A DNA stretch of 40,670 nucleotides from Anaerolineae bacterium. GTDB lineage: Bacteria > Chloroflexota > Anaerolineae > JAAYZQ01. The DNA is taken from positions 1-40,670 of the forward strand of contig JAMJFU010000010.1 in NCBI GenBank assembly GCA_023544525.1. Reading direction: 5' to 3'. The notes under the pieces were generated by a model. The model saw only the letters and a list, made by a program, of their open reading frames with translations. It made no database searches and had not been told where the DNA came from. Position numbers and translations under genes: made by a program. Shown here piece by piece: positions 1 to 8,136 of the stretch; position 1 is the stretch's first letter; each line of letters opens with the position of its first letter.

Positions 1-654
1 GTCAAAGCGCTTCATGTCGATGCGGCGGATCACTACGTTTTCGCGGCTCCGAGCCTGTTCGGCCACGCGGAGGAACTTGCGCGGGAGGCGCTGCACGTCC
101 TTGTCAAAGATGTCCGTAGGGAGGATCCAGGCGTACAGATCCTGGGCCTTGTCAAAGCCGGCACCTTCCACAAAATCCAGATAGTAGGGAGGATTGTAGG
201 TCATCAGGATGACGGGAGGGCTGTCATATGAATCGATGAGCAGCCCTACTTCTTCGTTTTGAGAGGGATTCTCCGGACCACGGATGGCCTCCATTCCCCG
301 CTCTCTGAGCCAATCTGCGGCGGTGTCGAGCAGGGCCTCGGCGGCGGCCTGGTCCTGGAAAACCTCAAAGAAGCCAAAGAACCCGACCTTGTCTTGATAG
401 ACCTCATTATGGCGGTGGTTGATGTGGGCGCTGATGGTACCGACGATCTCCTGCCCACGCCGGGCCAAAAACAGCTGTTGTTCTGCGTGCTCCCAGAAAG
501 GGTGGCCCTTTGGGTCCAGCAGCTTGAGCCTGTCGCCAAAGATCGGCGGAACCCAATTTGGGTTGTCACGGTACACACGCCAGGGGAATCTGGCAAATGC
601 GCGCCGTTGTTCTTCCGTGGTCACCGGTATGATCTCAACGCCCGATGATGTCAT
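1..654 (-). CDS. GNAT-family N-acetyltransferase-like protein, partial (C-terminus beyond left edge)
   Basis: This reading frame is open for 218 codons from an ATG at 654 to the window edge and is absent from the ORF track because it has no stop here. It starts MTSSGVEIIPV and continues with FPWRVYRDNPNWVPP and later RGPENPSQNEEVGLLI. These blocks are typical of a family of roughly 370-residue proteins annotated as GNAT-fold acetyltransferases in Chloroflexi and other bacteria; their substrate is unknown. The start is supported by AAGGAGGAG about 7 nt upstream and by a strong promoter at 700-728, giving a short leader. It is divergent from the ABC ATPase gene to its right. The family assignment is by recognition of the sequence pattern; acetyl-CoA binding was not demonstrable in the visible part. 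Confidence 0.8.
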   Translation of the reverse strand, partial: MTSSGVEIIPVTTEEQRRAFARFPWRVYRDNPNWVPPIFGDRLKLLDPKGHPFWEHAEQQLFLARRGQEIVGTISAHINHRHNEVYQDKVGFFGFFEVFQDQAAAEALLDTAADWLRERGMEAIRGPENPSQNEEVGLLIDSYDSPPVILMTYNPPYYLDFVEGAGFDKAQDLYAWILPTDIFDKDVQRLPRKFLRVAEQARSRENVVIRRIDMKRFD

Positions 655-699
655 GGCTTGTCTCCTCCTTGATTTGGGTGCCCGCCTTCGGGCGTTCCC

Positions 700-728
700 A
701 TTATACGCACGAGTTCGCAAAATGGCAA
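700..728 (-). promoter_or_regulatory. Sigma70-type promoter for the GNAT gene
   Basis: On the minus strand TTGCCA (723-728) is followed after exactly 17 nt by TATAAT (700-705). Transcription would start near 693, about 40 nt before the ATG at 654. Confidence 0.7.
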
Positions 729-841
729 ACTGTCTCTTCCACCCTCTTGGTGGTGCCAGGTGCGGGACACACTTTCCCCGGAGTCCGCTCACCGCTGGAG
801 AAGCGCCGCCAGTTCCAATAACGGGCACGCAGAATGCCGGC

Positions 842-870
842 TTGTCTTTCTGGGCAAGATCGGGTATAAT
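842..870 (+). promoter_or_regulatory. Sigma70-type promoter upstream of the sugar ABC ATPase
   Basis: TTGTCT (842-847), a 17-nt spacer and TATAAT (865-870) form a near-consensus promoter. The next gene starts at 1157, so the transcript would carry a leader of about 280 nt. Confidence 0.65.
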
Positions 871-876
871 CATTGT

Positions 877-1156
877 ACCCCTGGAAGTGATTCTGGCCAG
901 GAGCACAGGGGGCGCTGTGGTTCGAGGCTTCACGGGCCATGATGGGGAGGTGGAGGGGAAGAGAAAACCGCGCACAGCCTGACACCTGTTCAGGCGGCTA
1001 TGCTCCCGTAGCCTTTACTTGCATCAAGACTTTGCCAGGGATTTTGGGGAGCGGTTTTGGCAATGAGCCCACGCCGGAATGGTACGCCATGCCACACGGC
1101 GTGACCGAAAAGTTCTGTCTCCAGGGTCCCGCCTCATCTCTAAGGAGCATAACTCA
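877..1156 (+). other. Long untranslated leader of the ABC ATPase gene, function unknown
   Basis: No credible coding frame is seen between the predicted transcription start and the ATG at 1157. The stretch is G-rich and contains small possible hairpins, for example GGCTA/TAGCC near 995-1013. I do not recognise a known riboswitch in it. Confidence 0.3.
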
Positions 1157-2257
1157 ATGGCAAGCATTACCTTCGAGCACGTATGGAAACGCTTCGGCGA
1201 CGTTATCGCCGTCCAGGACCTGGATATCTTTATCGAAGACCAAGAGTTCCTGGTGTTTGTCGGCCCCTCGGGCTGTGGCAAGTCCACCAGCCTGCGCATG
1301 TTGGCTGGTCTGGACGAGATCACCGAAGGCACGATCAAGATTGGCGACCGTGTGGTGAACGATGTCCCGCCCAAGGATCGGAACATCGCCATGGTGTTCC
1401 AGAGCTACGCCCTCTATCCCCATATGTCAGTCTATGACAACATGGCCTTTGGCCTGAAGCTGCGCAAGACCCCGAAACAGGAAATCGACAAGCGGGTCAA
1501 GGAGGCAGGTTCCCTCCTGGGCATCGAGAACCTGCTGGATCGCAAGCCCAAACAGCTTTCAGGTGGCCAGCGGCAGCGTGTGGCCCTGGGACGGGCCATC
1601 GTCCGTGATCCGGCTGTGTTCCTCATGGACGAGCCCCTGTCGAACCTCGACGCGAAGCTTCGCGTCCAGACCCGGTCCGAGATCTCCAAGTTGCATCAGC
1701 GACTGGCGACGACGTTCATCTATGTCACCCACGACCAGACTGAGGCCATGACCATGGGCAGCCGCATCTGCGTGCTCAAAGACGGCATCATGATGCAGAT
1801 CGATACGCCGCAGGGCCTCTACGATTACCCGGACAATGTCTTTGTCGCCGGCTTTATCGGTAGCCCGGCCATGAACTTCTTTGATGTGACCATGGTTGAG
1901 CAGGATGGGGACCTGTATGTCGACAGCGGCACGTTCCGCCTCAAGCTGCCACCCGAAAAGGCCCAGGCGGCCAAGCCTTATGCTGGCCAAGAGGTCGTCT
2001 GTGGGGTGCGCCCCGAGGACATACACGACCGTGAGTTTACCCCGCCTGGCATCCGCGCCGAACCGATGACCGCCGAGGTGGATGTGACAGAGCTGATGGG
2101 CAACGAGGTCTTTGTCTACCTGCTCACGGGCAAGAAGCAGTTCATCGCCCGGGTGGACCCGCGGACCAAGGCCAAAGTTGGCAAGGAGATGGATGTGGTG
2201 TTCAACATGGAGAACGTCCACCTCTTTGACCGCAAGACGGAGGATGTCATCCGCTAG
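1157..2257 (+). CDS. ugpC: Sugar ABC transporter ATP-binding protein (MalK/UgpC/MsmX family)
   Basis: The 366-residue product is the cytoplasmic ATPase of a carbohydrate-type (CUT1) ABC importer. It shows Walker A GPSGCGKST near residue 36, the Q-loop in VFQSYALYPHMSV, the signature LSGGQRQR, Walker B VFLMDEP followed by LSNLDAKLR, and the H-loop in THDQTEAMT. A C-terminal TOBE/OB-fold part (about 235-366) is characteristic of MalK-type subunits. The track starts 26 codons upstream at 1079; I prefer the ATG at 1157 because AAGGAG lies about 9 nt before it and the protein then begins with the family-typical MASITFEHV. No permease or binding-protein gene adjoins it, so it probably energises importers encoded elsewhere, as MsmX does in Bacillus. 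The gene symbol follows common naming and does not prove glycerol-3-phosphate as substrate. Confidence 0.93.
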   Translation: MASITFEHVWKRFGDVIAVQDLDIFIEDQEFLVFVGPSGCGKSTSLRMLAGLDEITEGTIKIGDRVVNDVPPKDRNIAMVFQSYALYPHMSVYDNMAFGLKLRKTPKQEIDKRVKEAGSLLGIENLLDRKPKQLSGGQRQRVALGRAIVRDPAVFLMDEPLSNLDAKLRVQTRSEISKLHQRLATTFIYVTHDQTEAMTMGSRICVLKDGIMMQIDTPQGLYDYPDNVFVAGFIGSPAMNFFDVTMVEQDGDLYVDSGTFRLKLPPEKAQAAKPYAGQEVVCGVRPEDIHDREFTPPGIRAEPMTAEVDVTELMGNEVFVYLLTGKKQFIARVDPRTKAKVGKEMDVVFNMENVHLFDRKTEDVIR

Positions 2258-2275
2258 GCAGCGGTTGAACGCAAC

Positions 2276-2327
2276 ACACAATGCACAGTTCCCATGCCTC
2301 TTGTGAAGTGGGGATTGTGCATTGTGT
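2276..2327 (+). terminator. 18-bp intergenic hairpin between ugpC and apgM (possible terminator or attenuator)
   Basis: ACACAATGCACAGTTCCC (2276-2293) can pair along its whole length with GGGGATTGTGCATTGTGT (2310-2327), using two G-U pairs and a 16-nt loop. It is followed by CTTTTC and then directly by the apgM ribosome-binding site GGAGG. It could partly terminate the ugpC transcript or modulate apgM translation. The weak T-run makes full termination uncertain. Confidence 0.4.
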
Positions 2328-2345
2328 CTTTTCGGAGGTCCAAAA

Positions 2346-3581
2346 ATGGCGAACTTCAAGTTGACTCGAGACCTGCAAATACAGGCGCAGACCAAGATCA
2401 TCCATCTCGTCATGGACGGGCTCGGAGGCTTGCCCAGGGCCGAGGACGGCAAAACAGAACTGGAGGCGGCACACACGCCCAACCTCGATGCCCTCGCGGG
2501 CCGCTCCCAGCTAGGCCTGGCTGTGCCGGTCGCTCCGGGCATCACACCCGGCAGCGGTCCGGCTCACCTGTCCCTCTTTGGCTACGATCCACTCGAATAC
2601 GACATCGGCCGTGGGGTCCTGGAAGCCCTGGGCATCGGCTTCGACTTGCAGCCTGAAGACGTGGCCGCTCGCGGCAACTTTTGCACCGTCGACGAGGAAG
2701 GGCGTATCACCGACCGGCGAGCAGGGCGGATCCCTACCGAGTTCAACGAGAAGTTGGTAGTCCTGCTCCGCGACATCAAGGTGCCGGGGGTGCAGACCTT
2801 TGTCGAACCGGTCAAAGAGTACCGGTTCGTGCTGGTCCTGCGTCCCACAGAGGGCCAGACCCTCTACGCCAATATCGCCGACACCGATCCACAAAAGCTG
2901 GGCGTGCCGCCTCTGCCGGCGGAGCCGCAAGATGAAGCCTCGAAGGCAACGGCCGAGTTGGTTAACGGCTGGATAGCGGCTGCCCGCGAGATCCTGAAGG
3001 ACCATCACCCCGCCAACTCGCTCAACCTGCGGGGCCTGGCCAAAGATCCAGGCCTGCCCAAGTTTGGAGAGGTCTTTGGATTGCGGGCAGCGGCCATCGC
3101 CACCTATCCTATGTACAAGGGCGTGGCCAAGTTGATCGGCATGGATGTCCTGCCAGTGGCTGGTGAGGACGTGGAAGACGAGGTCGAGGCGCTGCGCGGC
3201 CACTGGGCGGACTATGACTATTTCTTCTTCCACGTGAAAAAGACCGACTCGGCGGGGGAGGATGGGGACTTTGACCGCAAGGCGGCCGTCATCGAGCATG
3301 TGGACGAAGCTGTGGTCCCGGCCCTGCTTCAGATGGAGCCGGATGTACTGATCGTCACGGGTGACCACTCGACGCCCTCCGCCCTGAAGAGCCATTCCTG
3401 GCATCCGGTGCCTACGCTCTTGTGGAGTCACTACTGCCGGCCAGACGGCGCGCTCGGTGCCGGGGGTGCCGAGTTTGGCGAGCGGGCCTGCGGCAGGGGC
3501 AGCCTGGGCGTGTTTCCGGCCACGGACGAAATGGCGTTGGCCTTGGGGCACGCGCTGCGCCTGACAAAGTATGGCGCCTGA
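2346..3581 (+). CDS. apgM: 2,3-bisphosphoglycerate-independent phosphoglycerate mutase, archaeal type
   Basis: The 411-residue protein interconverts 3- and 2-phosphoglycerate in glycolysis and gluconeogenesis without a 2,3-bisphosphoglycerate cofactor. It belongs to the alkaline-phosphatase superfamily. Recognisable blocks are IIHLVMDGLGGLP at the N-terminus (metal-binding Asp), TPGSGPAHLSLFGYDP containing the catalytic Ser region, GRGVLEALG, the FHVKKTDSAGEDGD block and VTGDHSTP (metal ligands). These place it in the ApgM family, which is shorter than the roughly 510-residue GpmI type. The ATG at 2346 has GGAGG about 8 nt upstream; the track start at 2322 is an upstream TTG inside the intergenic hairpin. 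It follows ugpC by 88 nt on the same strand and is followed by a two-component pair, so co-transcription is possible. Confidence 0.92.
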   Translation: MANFKLTRDLQIQAQTKIIHLVMDGLGGLPRAEDGKTELEAAHTPNLDALAGRSQLGLAVPVAPGITPGSGPAHLSLFGYDPLEYDIGRGVLEALGIGFDLQPEDVAARGNFCTVDEEGRITDRRAGRIPTEFNEKLVVLLRDIKVPGVQTFVEPVKEYRFVLVLRPTEGQTLYANIADTDPQKLGVPPLPAEPQDEASKATAELVNGWIAAAREILKDHHPANSLNLRGLAKDPGLPKFGEVFGLRAAAIATYPMYKGVAKLIGMDVLPVAGEDVEDEVEALRGHWADYDYFFFHVKKTDSAGEDGDFDRKAAVIEHVDEAVVPALLQMEPDVLIVTGDHSTPSALKSHSWHPVPTLLWSHYCRPDGALGAGGAEFGERACGRGSLGVFPATDEMALALGHALRLTKYGA

Positions 3582-3645
3582 GCTAGACCTGGCAACAGCC
3601 ACCAATGCCGCTTAATAAGCATCGTCGTGCACCACTAGTTCTCCG

Positions 3646-5217
3646 ATGCAAGATTATCAACTAAGACAGCGAGACTATCTACTCCGAATCAGCCGGGCAA
3701 TGACCGCCCGTCTGGACCTACCTTCGCTCCTGGAGCTCACGCTGCGCAGTGCGGTGGAGATTGTGCGCGGCCAGGTAGGCCTCATCGTGCTGCGTGGACG
3801 CGATGGGGTGATGCGCGTCCAGGCCAGCTACGGTCTGCCTGAGCGCCTGGTGCGCTTTTTCCAGCCGTTGTGGGCTGATCTGCCCGGAGTTGGTTCAGAC
3901 GAACTGGAGGGCATCGTCTCGCGCTGGCACATCCCTGACCTGCAGATGCGCCTGGGGATGGTGGCGGCGGCGGCGGGGTTGGCGTTGAGCCAGGTGGTGG
4001 CTCTGCCGTTGGTGATCGAAGGCGAGCTCATCGGCGTCGTCTATGTGTTTCGCACACGGGGGAGTGCCTTCTCAGCCGGTGACAGGGCTCTGTTGGCGGC
4101 CTTTGCCGATCAGGCGGCCATTGCTGTGCGCAACGCTGAACTCTACCAGCGCGTGATCGAGGAACAGCAGGCCCTGTCGGCCATGATCGAAAACAGTGCC
4201 GAAGGGGTGATGATCCTCGATGCGAGCGGTCGCATTGAAGTCTTTAATCGGGCCCTGAGCCGCATCACCGGCTGGGAGGCAACCGAAGCCATCGGCCGGC
4301 ATGCCACAGAGGTATTGGTGCTCCGTGATCGACAAGGCCAGCCGATGTCCCTGCCCGAGCCGCCGCGGCAGCGTACCTCGGCAGCGGAGAGCCGGGCGTA
4401 CGTGGAGGGGGACGTCGAACGCCGCGTTGGCCCACCGCTGACGGTGGGGGTGACAGCCACACCTCTCTATGGGGAACAAGGCGACCTGGTCCGTGAGATC
4501 TATAACGTGGTGGATATTACGCGCTTCCGCCAGGCTGAAGAGCTCAAGTCCACCTTTGTATCGGTGGTTTCGCACGAACTCAAGACACCGGTGGCCCTGA
4601 TCAAGGGCTATGCCGAGACGCTGCGGCGGGAGGATGCCGATTGGGATCGGCATACGATCCGGGAGAGCCTGGATGTCATCGCCGAGGAGGCCGACCACCT
4701 GACCCACCTCATCGATAGCCTGCTGGAGGCCAGCCGCATTCAGGCCGGCGGCCTGAAGCTGCAGCCAACAGATGTTCACCTTCCGCGCCTGGCGGCCAAA
4801 GTGGTGGATGCCTTTCGCACCCAGACCGGCATCCATACCTTTGACCTGGACTTTCCAGAGGACTTTCCGCCGGTGTGGGGAGATCCTGAACGGCTTCAAG
4901 AGGTGTTGTCCAACCTGGTAAGCAACGCGGTCAAGTACTCACCCAAGGGGGGCATGGTCTGGGTCGGCGGGCGTGTGGACCAGGGTGGGGTCACCGTATA
5001 CGTCGCGGATCAAGGCATCGGCATCCCGCCGGAGGAGCAAGGCCGCATCTTTGATCGCTTTCACCGCATAGAAACGGGGCTGCATCGTGGTACAGAGGGT
5101 ACCGGCCTGGGGCTATACCTGGTGAAGGCGATCGTCGAGGCCCACGGGGGGCGAGTATGGGTCGAAAGCGCGCCGGATCGGGGCTCGATCTTTATGTTCA
5201 ACCTACCCGTGAGGTAG
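3646..5217 (+). CDS. Soluble sensor histidine kinase with GAF and PAS domains
   Basis: This 523-residue protein has no transmembrane segment, so it should sense a cytoplasmic signal. A GAF domain occupies about residues 20-170 (LELTLRSAVEIVRGQVG to AAIAVRNAELYQR), a PAS domain about 175-300 (MIENSAEGVMILDASGRIEVFN), then HisKA with the phospho-acceptor in VVSHELKTPVALIKG. HATPase_c carries the N-box LSNLVSNAVKYSP, G1 ADQGIGIP and G2 GTGLGLYLVKAIV. All catalytic motifs are intact. The response regulator begins 77 nt downstream and is the obvious partner. No clear Shine-Dalgarno sequence precedes the ATG at 3646, so the exact start is less certain. The ligand of the GAF or PAS domain cannot be deduced. 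Confidence 0.93.
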   Translation: MQDYQLRQRDYLLRISRAMTARLDLPSLLELTLRSAVEIVRGQVGLIVLRGRDGVMRVQASYGLPERLVRFFQPLWADLPGVGSDELEGIVSRWHIPDLQMRLGMVAAAAGLALSQVVALPLVIEGELIGVVYVFRTRGSAFSAGDRALLAAFADQAAIAVRNAELYQRVIEEQQALSAMIENSAEGVMILDASGRIEVFNRALSRITGWEATEAIGRHATEVLVLRDRQGQPMSLPEPPRQRTSAAESRAYVEGDVERRVGPPLTVGVTATPLYGEQGDLVREIYNVVDITRFRQAEELKSTFVSVVSHELKTPVALIKGYAETLRREDADWDRHTIRESLDVIAEEADHLTHLIDSLLEASRIQAGGLKLQPTDVHLPRLAAKVVDAFRTQTGIHTFDLDFPEDFPPVWGDPERLQEVLSNLVSNAVKYSPKGGMVWVGGRVDQGGVTVYVADQGIGIPPEEQGRIFDRFHRIETGLHRGTEGTGLGLYLVKAIVEAHGGRVWVESAPDRGSIFMFNLPVR

Positions 5218-5294
5218 GGATTAAAGTCTTGAGGTTCAAGACAGGTGAGTCCAATCTCTAATCCCCAATCTCCAGTATCCCAAATGGAGGAAGT

Positions 5295-6017
5295 GTGATC
5301 GATACAGACGAGAAGCTGATCCTGGTTGTAGACGACGAGTCACGCATGGTGCGTTTTGTGCGGATGAACCTGGAGCTTGAGGGCTTCCGGGTGAGCGAAG
5401 CAGGCAGTGGCATCGAAGCGTTGGAAAAGGTGCGGGACGAGTTGCCCGACCTGGTCCTGCTCGATGTCATGATGCCCACGATGGATGGGTTCGAGACGCT
5501 GGAGCACATCCGGGAGATTTCGAACGTGCCGGTGATCATGCTGACGGTCAAGGGCTACGAAGAGGATCGCATCCGCGGCCTGGAGCTGGGGGCGGACGAT
5601 TACGTGACCAAGCCCTTCAGCCCGCGAGAGCTGGCGAGCCGCATCCGGGCGGTACTACGCCGGGCAGAGATGCCGTCGCCGGTGGCCAAGACGGCCATCC
5701 GCATCGACGACCGGCTCGAGGTCGATTTTCGCAAGCGGGAGGTGATCGTGGACGGCGAGCGGGTCAGCTTGCGGCCGACCGAGTACCGCCTGCTGTATCA
5801 CCTGGTGAACAACGCTGGCTGGGTGATGACCCACGAGATGCTCCTGTCCAAGGTTTGGGGCTACGAGTACCGGGAGGAGGCTGGGCTGCTGAGGCTCTAT
5901 ATCACCTACCTGCGCAAAAAGATCGAGCCGGACCCGAGCAATCCACGCTATATCTTTACCGAGCGGGGTGTGGGCTACCGCTTCGTGGACTTTGAGCGTT
6001 ATGCGGGTGAGGGTTGA
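5295..6017 (+). CDS. OmpR/PhoB-family response regulator
   Basis: The 240-residue protein has a receiver domain (about 8-120) with the acidic pair in VVDDES, phospho-acceptor Asp57 in LVLLDVMMP, and the conserved Lys in [10 protein letters not shown] winged-helix DNA-binding domain (about 140-235) ends with [12 protein letters not shown]. Start is GTG at 5295, supported by GGAGG immediately upstream. It lies 77 nt after the histidine kinase; that gap contains a small hairpin (GTCTTGA/TCAAGAC near 5225-5245) that does not look like a terminator. Together the two genes form an orthodox two-component system whose target genes are not evident. Confidence 0.93.
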   Translation: MIDTDEKLILVVDDESRMVRFVRMNLELEGFRVSEAGSGIEALEKVRDELPDLVLLDVMMPTMDGFETLEHIREISNVPVIMLTVKGYEEDRIRGLELGADDYVTKPFSPRELASRIRAVLRRAEMPSPVAKTAIRIDDRLEVDFRKREVIVDGERVSLRPTEYRLLYHLVNNAGWVMTHEMLLSKVWGYEYREEAGLLRLYITYLRKKIEPDPSNPRYIFTERGVGYRFVDFERYAGEG

Positions 6018-6065
6018 GGCCAAGGCTGAGGGCGATGTCGGTGGTAACCGCCTCAGCAGTACCGT

Positions 6066-6094
6066 TTGCCCAAAAGGCCGGGGGGTGGTACAAT
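6066..6094 (+). promoter_or_regulatory. Promoter of tRNA-Lys
   Basis: TTGCCC (6066-6071), a 17-nt spacer and TACAAT (6089-6094) sit directly in front of the tRNA, so transcription would start within a few bases of its 5' end. Confidence 0.7.
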
Positions 6095-6102
6095 GTAAGC
6101 GT

Positions 6103-6176
6103 GGGCCGTTAGCTCAGTCAGGCAGAGCAGCTGCCTTTTAAGCAGCGGGTCGAAGGTTCGAATCCTTCACGGCTCA
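6103..6176 (+). tRNA. tRNA-Lys (anticodon UUU)
   Basis: A complete cloverleaf can be drawn. The acceptor is GGGCCGT/ACGGCTC with one G-U pair, the D stem GCTC/GAGC, and the anticodon stem GCTGC/GCAGC with loop CTTTTAA giving anticodon TTT. The T stem is GAAGG/CCTTC with loop TTCGAAT. The discriminator base is A6176. The 3' CCA is not encoded (genomic ACCT follows) and must be added by nucleotidyltransferase. It is a single-gene unit with its own promoter and terminator. Confidence 0.96.
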
Positions 6177-6182
6177 CCTGGG

Positions 6183-6209
6183 AAAGCCACCTTCATGGGT
6201 GGCTTTTTT
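6183..6209 (+). terminator. Rho-independent terminator of tRNA-Lys
   Basis: AAAGCCACC and GGTGGCTTT form a 9-bp stem with a 6-nt loop, followed by a run of six T residues that overlaps the end of the stem. Confidence 0.85.
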
Positions 6210-6258
6210 CGTGCCAGGTCGACGGGTGACCCCGGAATGTGTAGCGCTGGCTGTAGGG

Positions 6259-7212
6259 CTAGGCCTCAGACACTTTGCAACGACAGCCCCTCTCGTGGCT
6301 GCAGCCCTCGTACGGCAGCTCAGGTACTTCGCTGAGGCGGTATGTTTGCTGCGTGATGGCCTCGCAGGCAGGGCACGGGTTGTGCCTTCTCTGGATAGCC
6401 ACCATCTCTATGCCGGCTGCCAGCAGGGAGGCCATGTTGCAGTGGTGATAGGCGGAGAGGAGAACCATCCTGGCGGCTGCCTCGCTGTCGATCCTTGAGG
6501 GGACCTGGAATCCATCTGGCAGCCAGGACCGGCACTCTTCCGTTCCGCACAGATGCATCATGGCCGCCGCGAGACGCAAACATTGCAGCTGGCTCTCACC
6601 CAGGTTGCTCAGGATGCCTGGCTTTGCGTGGGAGATCGCCTTGAGCACTGCGAAATCGGTCGCAGTGTCATAGCGTTGCCATGGCCCGTCGACCGTCCGG
6701 GGCAGCGCCTGTTGGGCTTCAAATGCGGCAACGCGCTGAGTGGCCTCCCGAAATCTGCTACGCAAGAGCGCAGTCAGCACCTCACTGTCGACGCCAGCCC
6801 GGCGCTCCTTCTTCTCGGCCAGGAATTGCTCGGCCAGGGCCTGACCCCGCTCGCTGCAGCGCAGCAATCTCAAGCCGCGCAGGCACCCGCGCATGCCGGC
6901 GGGATCAGCTGCTACGAGCCTGTCGATCAACTCTGGCTTGGGGCCGTCCGTGCCCAATCCCCGCTGCTCGAGCAGCGATCTGAGCTGCGCAGGGCGGTAC
7001 TTGTAATCGAGGCATTCGTGGAGACTGGGCTCTGCCAGCAGACCCTGGCGCAGGTAACGCTTGATTGCCTTGCGGGGAGCCTCTTCGAGGACAGCCTTCC
7101 AGCACTCAGACTGCACAAAGTCGTCGGGCACGCGTGGTCGTAGGAAGTTGCTCAGGAGTAGCAGGTGAGCGGGCGATTTCCTCCAATCAGGGCCGAAGCC
7201 GAAGGGTGACAT
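6259..7212 (-). CDS. SAP-domain protein with C-terminal cysteine cluster
   Basis: The 317-residue product has no signal peptide or membrane segment. A SAP-like motif (roughly residues 65-105, YRPAQLRSLLEQRG...KPELIDRLVA) suggests nucleic-acid or chromatin-type binding. The C-terminus carries CPAC, then a YRLSEVPELP stretch and CSHERGCRC. This spacing resembles the zinc-binding tail of phage minor-head (MuF-type) proteins, but no phage genes are nearby, so the similarity may only reflect a metal-binding fold. I place the start at ATG 7212 (MSPFGFGPDW), with GGAGG 7 nt upstream and a strong promoter at 7277-7305. The track ORF extends a further 104 codons through that promoter. The specific function is unknown. 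Confidence 0.75.
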   Translation of the reverse strand: MSPFGFGPDWRKSPAHLLLLSNFLRPRVPDDFVQSECWKAVLEEAPRKAIKRYLRQGLLAEPSLHECLDYKYRPAQLRSLLEQRGLGTDGPKPELIDRLVAADPAGMRGCLRGLRLLRCSERGQALAEQFLAEKKERRAGVDSEVLTALLRSRFREATQRVAAFEAQQALPRTVDGPWQRYDTATDFAVLKAISHAKPGILSNLGESQLQCLRLAAAMMHLCGTEECRSWLPDGFQVPSRIDSEAAARMVLLSAYHHCNMASLLAAGIEMVAIQRRHNPCPACEAITQQTYRLSEVPELPYEGCSHERGCRCKVSEA

Positions 7213-7276
7213 CGTATTCCCTCCGATGCAGCGTAAACCATCCTCGCCGGCCAGGAACGCCTCTTTCCCTGATAAC

Positions 7277-7305
7277 ATTATACCACGGTCCGAGCCGCCT
7301 GACAA
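7277..7305 (-). promoter_or_regulatory. Promoter of the SAP-domain gene
   Basis: On the minus strand TTGTCA (7300-7305), 17 nt, TATAAT (7277-7282). It is back-to-back with the + strand promoter at 7360-7388, making a compact divergent promoter region. Confidence 0.75.
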
Positions 7306-7359
7306 GAGTTCTGCTGGCTCGTCACCCGCAGTTTGAGCGTCGCCCGGGACAATGCATCT

Positions 7360-7388
7360 TTGCCGCTGCCAGCAGGGCATGCTATAAT
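7360..7388 (+). promoter_or_regulatory. Promoter of the UspA-family gene
   Basis: TTGCCG (7360-7365), 17 nt, TATAAT (7383-7388). The transcript would start near 7395, about 50 nt before the ATG at 7445. Confidence 0.75.
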
Positions 7389-7444
7389 GGCTATGGTGCA
7401 CTGCCGGCTGGACGCCGGTCAGGAGGATCTTGAAGGGAGAGCCG

Positions 7445-7927
7445 ATGACAGAAGACAGACCGCGGCACATCATCTGTGCTGTACGGGGCAGCCCCCAGAG
7501 CCGAGCCACGGTCACCCGGGCCATTGAGCTGGCTCTGGTGAGCCAGGCACGGCTGACCTTTTTCTACGTAGTCGATGCCGAATTCAAGGGCCGGGCGACC
7601 GTCGGCGTGGCGTTGAGCAGAGTCTACCGCGAGCTGGTCCAGATGGCCGAGTTCAGCATGCTGATCCTCTGCGACCGGGCCGAGCGCAAAGGCGTGCGGG
7701 AGGTGGACTATCGCATCCGAGAGGGAAACGTGCGCAAACAACTGCTCAAGCTCGCCTCCGAGACAGGGGCCGACACGCTGGTGATGGGCTGGCCCGTGCG
7801 TGGCCCCGGCCGGCCCACGTTCAAGCGGGAGAAGTTTGAGTCATTTGTCGAGGAGTTGAGAGAAGTGGCCAATCCGCGCCTCGTGCTGGTGCCGCCGCCA
7901 GGCGAGCAGCAAGGTGCGGCGTTGTAG
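7445..7927 (+). CDS. UspA-family universal stress protein
   Basis: This 160-residue cytoplasmic protein has the single-domain universal-stress fold pattern. It has an N-terminal beta strand IICAVRGSPQSRATVTRAIELA, a middle strand LTFFYVVDAE, and a C-terminal strand GADTLVMGWPV. The last strand normally leads into a G-x2-G-x9-G-[ST] nucleotide loop; here it reads GWPVRGPGRPTFKREKF, which departs from that pattern, so ATP binding is uncertain. The start is the ATG at 7445, preceded by AAGGGAGA; the track start at 7430 is an upstream TTG. It is transcribed from its own promoter and divergent from the SAP-domain gene. Confidence 0.82.
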   Translation: MTEDRPRHIICAVRGSPQSRATVTRAIELALVSQARLTFFYVVDAEFKGRATVGVALSRVYRELVQMAEFSMLILCDRAERKGVREVDYRIREGNVRKQLLKLASETGADTLVMGWPVRGPGRPTFKREKFESFVEELREVANPRLVLVPPPGEQQGAAL

Positions 7928-8136
7928 ATTATTCAGCATCGCCCTGCTATGGGCCTGGTCCTTCCCCGTAACCTTTTGACCCCAGGTTCCGTCTAAGTAG
8001 TGGATAGTCTGTGCCTGCACCTGCTGCCCCGCGTCGAAACCGCAAGCGCTGGCGTCCTCGCGCAGTGAGAGGAGTTCTTCCACCCCGCCCCCTGGCATTG
8101 GCCAGGGCGGCACCACACACAAAAAAGGAGAAAGCG

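Noticed and set aside
6103-6258. Integration site with attachment repeats at tRNA-Lys
   Set aside because: No integrase gene and no repeated copy of the tRNA 3' end found in the neighbouring sequence.
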